DNA of 11,541 bases from Gammaproteobacteria bacterium. GTDB lineage: Bacteria; Pseudomonadota; Gammaproteobacteria; Cardiobacteriales; Wohlfahrtiimonadaceae. Position numbers and translations under genes: made by a program. Within the stretch, counting starts at the first letter, position 1; every line of letters begins with the position of its first letter. The notes below the pieces were generated by a model. It was not told where the DNA came from, did not search any database, and saw nothing but the letters and a program-made list of their open reading frames with translations. Below are positions 6,625 to 11,541 of this stretch, one piece after another. The stretch lies in assembly GCA_003864535.1 (NCBI GenBank), contig BHEQ01000043.1:1-11541 (forward strand), read 5' to 3'.

Positions 6625-8042
6625 TGTTTATTCCTTAATAAATCGTTGTATAATCTCTTACCTTCTTCATCTAATACATCCTCTGGTTGAAGAGTTATCC
6701 CAATATTATTTAATACACTTAACGCTTTTTTCTGCCAATTTAACTTCACACCGTTATGTGTTATCTCTTCAAGAGCAAAATAAGGAAATCCAGTCGTTAA
6801 CTCATAATAATCAAAGCTTTTGCGATTATAATTAAATACAAGTGCTGCTGGGTCTAATTTTGCATAAATACGGAGCTTACAATTATGGCTACCTTCTATC
6901 ATATGCGCATCCCCCATTTGCACATGAATTAGTGAATTAGAACCCTTAACTTCAGAATATTCAGGGATATGCTCAGGTTTATAATTTCTATTAATATAAT
7001 TAGCCGCACCCTTAGTTAGATAAAGCCGTGTATGGGTAATCTCACCTGCTGCTAATAAACCTTCTAAAAAAGCTTTTCTAGCAAGATACATTCTTTCAAA
7101 ATCACGATCTCCTGATGTCTCTGCATAATCTGCAATTGCCTCAAGAAATAATTTCAAATCAAGTTTAGATAGCCAAGATTTAACTTTATCAATCAGTGCT
7201 GCATCAATATATTGCCACCACCTTATATAGCGCTTATGGCTTTTGTAAATTCTAGGATCGCCTGCAATTGCCATAATTACATCTAACCAAGAATCTGCAA
7301 TGGATTCTTTAGGCGCGCGCTCAATTATTATTCGTAAAACTTGATGCCCTAAAAGCGTGTCTTTATCATATTTTGCGCTATATACCTTTTTCTTTTGAAC
7401 TTCTTTTAAAAGAGAATGATCTTGATTAAGAGGAATTTTATTTAATTGTTCTACATAATAAATTTGTTTTGCAAGAAGCATAAACCGCCCATTTAAATAA
7501 TGATCCAAGCCTAATTTTTTTGATAGATCATCAAACTCACAATCAGCATCTATTGCTGTTTGTGCAAACCATTTGGCACCATTTATGGAAAGTATATTAT
7601 GATCATAATCTTGTTCTAAATTACGTTTAGGTCTTGCATCTAAGAGCCATTTTGCAAGCAGTTCATAGTCTTCTATTTGATCATATTGCGCTAAAAAATA
7701 TTGATATGTGAATTCTAAAAATAATGAGCTAGGTTTAGGTGTAATAATATCAATCTGACTAAATACTTTTGGATTTAAATGTACTTTATCTTGGATATCT
7801 GAAAATAAAATTGCCCCCAAAGCACGCAGATCAAGACGAGATTCTAACAATCTATCTAGCGGTTCTTTGCGCTCAATCGCGGTATAAAGTTTATTATAAG
7901 TTTGCTCATATAACGGTGAGCCTGTGCCTACCTTGGATTTCATTTTTTTAAGCTCTTTAATAAGATCCTGCATTTTTTGAATTTCTTGATCTAATAAATT
8001 AGGAGGTATGAAAAATTTATAATTGGCTGGAAATTTTATCAT
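6615..8042 (-). CDS. zorC: Zorya type I component ZorC (EH-signature protein)
   Basis: The identification rests on position between zorB and zorD and on an EH-signature-like C-terminal half. At 475 residues it is shorter than the roughly 550 I remember for the E. coli protein. It has no membrane segment or signal peptide. Visible elements are a basic, coiled-coil-prone start (about 18-40), GDPRIYKSHKRYIRWWQYID (261-280), WLSKLDLKLFLEAI (290-303), and the C-terminal part MGDAHMIEGSHNCKLRIY (376-393) and THNGVKLNWQKKAL (428-441). Glu383 and His429 are my candidates for the Glu/His pair that names the family. In type I Zorya, ZorC is reported as a DNA-binding cytosolic partner of ZorD; its biochemical reaction is not known to me. 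Its ATG overlaps the zorB stop (ATGA, 8039-8042), which indicates coupled translation. Confidence 0.85.
   Translation of the reverse strand: MIKFPANYKFFIPPNLLDQEIQKMQDLIKELKKMKSKVGTGSPLYEQTYNKLYTAIERKEPLDRLLESRLDLRALGAILFSDIQDKVHLNPKVFSQIDIITPKPSSLFLEFTYQYFLAQYDQIEDYELLAKWLLDARPKRNLEQDYDHNILSINGAKWFAQTAIDADCEFDDLSKKLGLDHYLNGRFMLLAKQIYYVEQLNKIPLNQDHSLLKEVQKKKVYSAKYDKDTLLGHQVLRIIIERAPKESIADSWLDVIMAIAGDPRIYKSHKRYIRWWQYIDAALIDKVKSWLSKLDLKLFLEAIADYAETSGDRDFERMYLARKAFLEGLLAAGEITHTRLYLTKGAANYINRNYKPEHIPEYSEVKGSNSLIHVQMGDAHMIEGSHNCKLRIYAKLDPAALVFNYNRKSFDYYELTTGFPYFALEEITHNGVKLNWQKKALSVLNNIGITLQPEDVLDEEGKRLYNDLLRNKQWY
6631..6636 (-). promoter_or_regulatory. Ribosome binding site that decides the zorD start
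   Basis: On the minus strand AAGGAA lies 6 bases before the ATG at 6624 and 15 bases before the alternative ATG at 6615. The first start (MVLMN) is therefore better supported, although the second would give the neat TGATG stop-start overlap with zorC. Confidence 0.6.
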
Positions 8043-8863
8043 TTGGCAATTTCTTCAAGATTACTAATACTTGGATTTTTAACCGTAAACCGAATATCAA
8101 TACGCCGATTACGCTCTCTTTGTTCTGGAGTAGTTTCATCTAATTGAACGCGGCGCGTTGCCGCATATCCACTTACAGAAAACAGTGTTTGACCAAAAGT
8201 ATTTCTCATTTCTACAAATTTAGGCTCAAGATTTAAATCATTTTGCCATGCGCTCCATATAGAGATCGCTCGATTAGTTGATAAACCCCAATTACCTTTT
8301 CCCTGATAATAAATAGGTTGACTATCAGTATGTCCCTCAATAAAAACAGTATCAAGATAGATAAAGCGATTGTTTTTCAAAATAGCTTGGTGCAAGCTTC
8401 TGCCAATTGTTTTTACAGCATTTTGAGTTTCCTCATCCGCTGGGATTTTGTCATCTCCTGAGGCAAAGGTAAGTACTTTTTCAGGAATCCGCAACACTGT
8501 GTCATTATCTGCCACTTCAATAATAATATTGTGTTTTTTAAGTTCCTCTTTCGTTTCATATAAAATCTCTTGGCGCGCCCTTTCAGCATTTTTTAAGGCA
8601 TCAATCCCTTCCTCAACTTTTTGTTTTTTATCCTCCAACTCAATGCGAGCTGTTTGTAATGCAAGTTGTAATGCAAGTTCAGCCGCATCAGCCTTAATTT
8701 TATTTGCATCAAAATCGTGGGTCTTTTGTGTCAGTTCAATAATGAGAATAATTGAAGCCAAAATAAAAATAACCAATAATGCCGCCATTAAATCTGAGAA
8801 AGAAACCCAATATGGATTTTCTTCATCCGCATTATATGTACTCTGAGTCAGTCTTTTTCTCAT
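8039..8863 (-). CDS. zorB: Zorya motor subunit ZorB (MotB-like, OmpA domain)
   Basis: This inner-membrane subunit pairs with ZorA as a proton-driven motor anchored to the cell wall. The 274 residues start with a short cytoplasmic end and a single membrane helix (about 19-43) that begins WVSFSDLMAALLVIF. Asp24 sits where MotB has its proton-carrying aspartate. A charged coiled-coil stretch (about 50-112) leads into an OmpA/MotB-type peptidoglycan-binding domain (about 120-262) with EGHTD (176-180), NWGLSTNRA (191-199) and RNRRIDIRF (251-259). There is no cleavable signal peptide; the helix is a signal anchor. Its ATG lies 3 bp after the zorA stop with no strong Shine-Dalgarno, so translation probably depends on zorA. 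A flagellar MotB is excluded by the zorC and zorD context. Confidence 0.94.
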   Translation of the reverse strand: MRKRLTQSTYNADEENPYWVSFSDLMAALLVIFILASIILIIELTQKTHDFDANKIKADAAELALQLALQTARIELEDKKQKVEEGIDALKNAERARQEILYETKEELKKHNIIIEVADNDTVLRIPEKVLTFASGDDKIPADEETQNAVKTIGRSLHQAILKNNRFIYLDTVFIEGHTDSQPIYYQGKGNWGLSTNRAISIWSAWQNDLNLEPKFVEMRNTFGQTLFSVSGYAATRRVQLDETTPEQRERNRRIDIRFTVKNPSISNLEEIAK

Positions 8864-8866
8864 GAT

Positions 8867-11176
8867 TTACTTACCAGTTTTTGTTTTAATTTTATCAACA
8901 ACACCATCTATTTCATCAACAACACTACTTATTGCTTTCACCGCACTTATCATTTGTGATGAATACTCTCTAGTATAAGATGACCAAATATCTAAACTAT
9001 CTATTGTTTGTCTGTTTGCTTTCTCAGCATAACTATCTAAATATCCTGTTGTTTTTTCTGTGAGCATGGCTAAATTATTTTTTTGATCAGTTAAAAATTC
9101 ATTTTGGCTAGTTTTTAACTGACTAAATGTAGACTCCACTTGTTGCAGCATACTCCCAATATTTCCAGAGACATTCTTAAGCTCTTCAAACAATTTTGTA
9201 ATGATTTTGGTGTTTTCTTGAGCTTGATCTGCTAAGGATTCAGAGCTTTTAACTGCTTGAGAAATGCCTGTCCCTAAAGAATCACTGGCATCTTTAATTT
9301 GGCTGCCAAATATACTTATATTATTGCTTATACCACGCAGTTCTTGCGTTGTTTGTTTCATATTATCCGTTGCCTGAATGCTTAAACTTGTTGTAGCCTT
9401 AACATTTTCTTGCAATACATGCGCCTGTTCAAGTATTTGTTTGATAACAGTTTGATGCACATTAGAATTTAACTCAACTTGTTCTAATAAAGTTTTCATT
9501 TCTGTTTTTACTTCATTCATATGGATAATAAATTGCTTATTACGCTCTTGTTCAAGTGTCACCATTTTTTGTTCATGTACGTTAAATGTTGTTGTTAACC
9601 TACCTAATTGCTTTTCGGTGAATTGAGTTAACATAGCTCCTTGCTTTTGAGTATTTTCAGCTAAACTAGAAACTTGTGATGCTATGCTCGTCACCATTGT
9701 ATTAGTTTGCTCAATAAACTTTGTGCTCCGATCTTGCTCAATCTCAAGAGATTTTTGTTCCCTTGCATCAAATTTTGATGTTAACTCGTCTAATTGCTTT
9801 GCAGTGAATTGAGTTAATATAGCACCTTGTTTTTGAGTATTTTCAACTACAATAGAAACTTGTGATGCTATTCCAGACACCATTGTATTAGTTTGCTCAA
9901 TAAACTTTGTGCTCCGATCTTGTTCAAGCATCACCATTTTTTGTTCTCGTGCATTCAAGTTATCCCCCAAGCCTATTAATTGATCTTTAGTGAACTTGGT
10001 AAATTCCTTGCTTTGACTTTCTATATTCTCAGTTAATGATGATATTTGTGATGATATTGAAGAGACTAAAGATATTTCTCTATCGTGTGAAGCATTTTGT
10101 GACGCATCTATCTTGCTAATAAATTTCATCATTTTATCGCCCATTCCGATGATCGCATCATTTATTTTAGAAGATGTTACATTCATCTCCTCGCGCTGAT
10201 TTGCACCTGCTTGCCCAAATGCTGTCATAAATTTAGTAAGTAATTCTTCAAATACTTTTTGATTACCTTCAGCGCTCTGTGTTGCTTGTTCATTTGTTCT
10301 ATCAACTAACTGGCTCATGGCTGGTGCTATTATGTTTTGCAGACTTGATTCCAATGCTCCTTGCATGCCTGCTGTCACTTGAACTAATGACTCTTGCATT
10401 TTTCCTCCAATTTCCTCAGCCAGACCTTGTAAAGATTCACGAGCTTGTTTACCATCAGCAGCAATTGATTGCAATTGAGATTCTGCACTTAAATATGGAA
10501 ATATACTATTAATTTTATTTTGTAACTTACTAATTTTATTACGTAATGATCCTTCTAAAAATTTCTCAATAAAATTAAATAAAACGCTTAATAAAACGCC
10601 CCAAACTGAGGTAATAAATGCAATTTTTGCACCATTAATTACCCCAGCAACTCCAGATTTCATATCTTCTACAGATACATTATTTGCAAGATTTAATTCT
10701 GATAAGCCAAATTGTAAGCCCGCAAATGTCCCCAATACACCTAAAGCAGTTAAGAAACCTGGTACGGCGGCAATCATACGGTTATTAACCAATCCACTCG
10801 CTAAGCTTGAGATATTAAAAAAATGAGCCGCATCTGCCGTTTTATATAACTTAGCCTGATTATTTTCATTTATTTCAAGTAAGCTCTTATAAAACTCAAG
10901 CCATATATTACCAATGCTGTCATTCTTTTCTTTAGCACTGTCATTAAGATCATTAAGATCATTACTATTTTCAAGATTTAAATATTTTAATTTCTTTTCA
11001 AGCCAGTTTATTTTGCGCCATGCACGCACACAGCGCCATGATGAATAAATAAGAAATCCCAAAAAAACTGCTAAAAGAAATCCCAAAAACCAGATAGTTA
11101 ACTGTTCATCTGCTTTCCAAAAATACCAACTAGGAAACTCAGGTAATAGTGATCTTAAATTAAACTTGCTTTCCAT
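8867..11176 (-). CDS. zorA: Zorya motor subunit ZorA (MotA/TolQ-like with long coiled-coil tail)
   Basis: This membrane stator-like subunit of the ZorAB complex is thought to rotate or rearrange when phage disturb the envelope and to carry that signal into the cell through its tail. Of 769 residues, helices lie at about 26-46, 134-158 and 178-206; the last two contain the MotA/TolQ/ExbB-type stretch PGFLTALGVLGTFAGLQFG (139-157) and the GVINGAKIAFITSVWGVLLS block (178-197). From about 210 to the end the protein is hydrophilic, rich in Gln, Ser, Glu and Lys, and almost free of proline, as expected for a long helical tail; it includes 62-residue tandem repeats (355-540). It is the first gene of the operon. 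The ATG is preceded by only a weak GGAT motif. The repeats and heptad-like pattern can mimic a chemotaxis receptor, but no signalling-tip consensus is present. Confidence 0.94.
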   Translation of the reverse strand: MESKFNLRSLLPEFPSWYFWKADEQLTIWFLGFLLAVFLGFLIYSSWRCVRAWRKINWLEKKLKYLNLENSNDLNDLNDSAKEKNDSIGNIWLEFYKSLLEINENNQAKLYKTADAAHFFNISSLASGLVNNRMIAAVPGFLTALGVLGTFAGLQFGLSELNLANNVSVEDMKSGVAGVINGAKIAFITSVWGVLLSVLFNFIEKFLEGSLRNKISKLQNKINSIFPYLSAESQLQSIAADGKQARESLQGLAEEIGGKMQESLVQVTAGMQGALESSLQNIIAPAMSQLVDRTNEQATQSAEGNQKVFEELLTKFMTAFGQAGANQREEMNVTSSKINDAIIGMGDKMMKFISKIDASQNASHDREISLVSSISSQISSLTENIESQSKEFTKFTKDQLIGLGDNLNAREQKMVMLEQDRSTKFIEQTNTMVSGIASQVSIVVENTQKQGAILTQFTAKQLDELTSKFDAREQKSLEIEQDRSTKFIEQTNTMVTSIASQVSSLAENTQKQGAMLTQFTEKQLGRLTTTFNVHEQKMVTLEQERNKQFIIHMNEVKTEMKTLLEQVELNSNVHQTVIKQILEQAHVLQENVKATTSLSIQATDNMKQTTQELRGISNNISIFGSQIKDASDSLGTGISQAVKSSESLADQAQENTKIITKLFEELKNVSGNIGSMLQQVESTFSQLKTSQNEFLTDQKNNLAMLTEKTTGYLDSYAEKANRQTIDSLDIWSSYTREYSSQMISAVKAISSVVDEIDGVVDKIKTKTGK
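9557..10114 (-). repeat. Three tandem 186-bp (62-residue) repeats in the zorA tail
   Basis: Copies cover ZorA residues 355-416 (diverged), 417-478 and 479-540, and a fourth begins at 541 with LEQERNKQFI. The marker LEQDRSTKFIEQTNTMV (417-433) recurs as IEQDRSTKFIEQTNTMV at 479. The phrase ENTQKQGA(I/M)LTQFT recurs in both later copies. At DNA level 45 bases are identical between 9692-9736 and 9878-9922, exactly 186 bp apart. The period is a whole number of codons, so gain or loss of a unit would change tail length without breaking the frame. Confidence 0.9.
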
Positions 11177-11223
11177 TAAAATCCAATGCTTATATTATTA
11201 TAAATAACGTTAAAGCATAGCAG

Positions 11224-11253
11224 ATTATTTAATAATTGCTTAGCGTTAGTCAA
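11224..11253 (-). promoter_or_regulatory. Candidate promoter of the zorABCD operon
   Basis: On the minus strand TTGACT (11253-11248) and AATAAT (11229-11224) are separated by 18 bp; each matches five of six consensus bases. Transcription would start near 11217, about 40 bases before the zorA ATG. A second -10-like TATAAT (11202-11197) is nearer but lacks a good -35 box. The -10 region lies inside a 13-bp AT palindrome (11224-11236) that could also be an operator. The rest of the 129-bp gap to the upstream gene shows no clear terminator. Confidence 0.4.
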
Positions 11254-11305
11254 AATTTATGTTAAAAACAGCTTTATAGATAGATATTAATCAATCAACT
11301 TATTA

Positions 11306-11541
11306 TTAATTCTTGAAAACAATAAATATGAGGCGTTTATTTTGATAAATCTGATAAATCTGATTATCAATTATAGGAAGATTACTCTCAATAAAACTTT
11401 TATGGTCATAATTTTGCTCAATAAGATTTTTCACCATCTCTTCGTTTTCAAGGCTCGGAGAATAACGTGTAGAAAAATTTAATTGCTCAAAACGGCGAAA
11501 ACCATGTCCCCAATTTCCAGAAATATGCTTAGGAATAAGCA
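11306..11541 (-). CDS. C-terminal part of an unidentified protein (partial)
   Basis: An open frame runs from the right edge to TAA at 11306-11308, giving 78 residues of the end of a minus-strand gene. I do not recognise the family. It starts LIPKHISGNWGHGFRRFEQL, continues with SPSLENEEMVKNLIEQNY, and ends with a hydrophobic RLIFIVFKN. A 9-bp direct repeat TGATAAATC (11343-11360) encodes a doubled IYQ. The fragment is soluble-looking, with no membrane helix. It points the same way as zorA and ends 129 bp upstream of it, so it may be an ordinary chromosomal neighbour or another accessory gene of the same island. The unbroken frame up to the edge and its ordinary amino acid composition support real coding. 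Confidence 0.65.
   Translation of the reverse strand, partial: LIPKHISGNWGHGFRRFEQLNFSTRYSPSLENEEMVKNLIEQNYDHKSFIESNLPIIDNQIYQIYQNKRLIFIVFKN

Noticed and set aside
8448..8846. 132-codon plus-strand open frame opposite zorB
   Set aside because: It is antisense to the ZorB helix and coiled coil, and its Ser/Cys-rich composition is what reversing an Ala/Glu/Lys-rich helix produces. It has no Shine-Dalgarno or domain.
9557..10114. CRISPR-like array
   Set aside because: The regular repeats are 186 bp apart, only a few copies exist, they diverge gradually, and they are in frame within zorA.
8867..10560. Methyl-accepting chemotaxis receptor
   Set aside because: The Gln/Ser/Glu-rich helical repeats look similar at first, but there is no conserved receptor hairpin tip or HAMP domain, and the N-terminus is MotA-like.
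8039..11176. Flagellar MotA/MotB or TolQ/ExbB genes
   Set aside because: The membrane parts are homologous, but the roughly 560-residue ZorA tail and the adjoining EH-signature and SNF2-nuclease genes identify Zorya.
3070..11176. Type II or III Zorya, or a new Zorya type
   Set aside because: There is no HNH protein (ZorE) as in type II and no ZorF/ZorG-like pair. The EH-signature protein plus SNF2 protein is the type I set.

Overview
The window is AT-rich bacterial DNA, most likely from a Gram-negative proteobacterium. The evidence is a split, three-gene proton-translocating transhydrogenase, an AEC-type inner-membrane carrier, and a MotA/MotB-like defence motor whose OmpA-type domain needs a periplasm with peptidoglycan. 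I cannot name the genus.

Left part, plus strand (1-3013): the last 31 codons of pntAA, a 203-bp gap with a perfect 15-bp inverted repeat, then pntAB and pntB. Together these encode the NAD(P)+ transhydrogenase, which uses the proton gradient to make NADPH from NADH. A strong hairpin with a T-rich tail follows pntB. Only 16 bp beyond it starts a gene for an AEC (auxin efflux carrier family) transporter.

Middle and right part, minus strand (11176 down to 3070): a complete four-gene type I Zorya anti-phage system in the order zorA, zorB, zorC, zorD. The genes are packed as one operon: a 3-bp gap, then a 4-bp overlap, then a 10-bp overlap. ZorA (MotA/TolQ-like, with a very long cytoplasmic coiled-coil tail) and ZorB (MotB-like, with an OmpA peptidoglycan-binding domain) form the proton-driven membrane motor thought to sense phage entry. 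ZorC (EH-signature protein) and ZorD (SNF2 ATPase with a C-terminal Mrr-like nuclease) are the cytosolic effectors that act on invading DNA. A candidate promoter lies about 50 bp upstream of zorA. The AEC gene and zorD converge on a 56-bp gap.

Right edge (11306-11541): the C-terminal 78 codons of an unidentified minus-strand gene, upstream of and co-oriented with the Zorya operon.

The main system is therefore known, not new. The parts most worth a second look are the near-identical 62-residue repeats in the ZorA tail, the nuclease-fused ZorD with its low-complexity linker, the inverted repeat inside the pnt locus, the hairpin just ahead of the AEC gene, and the unidentified gene beside the defence operon. 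No integrase, transposase, tRNA, CRISPR array or other mobile-element gene is visible.
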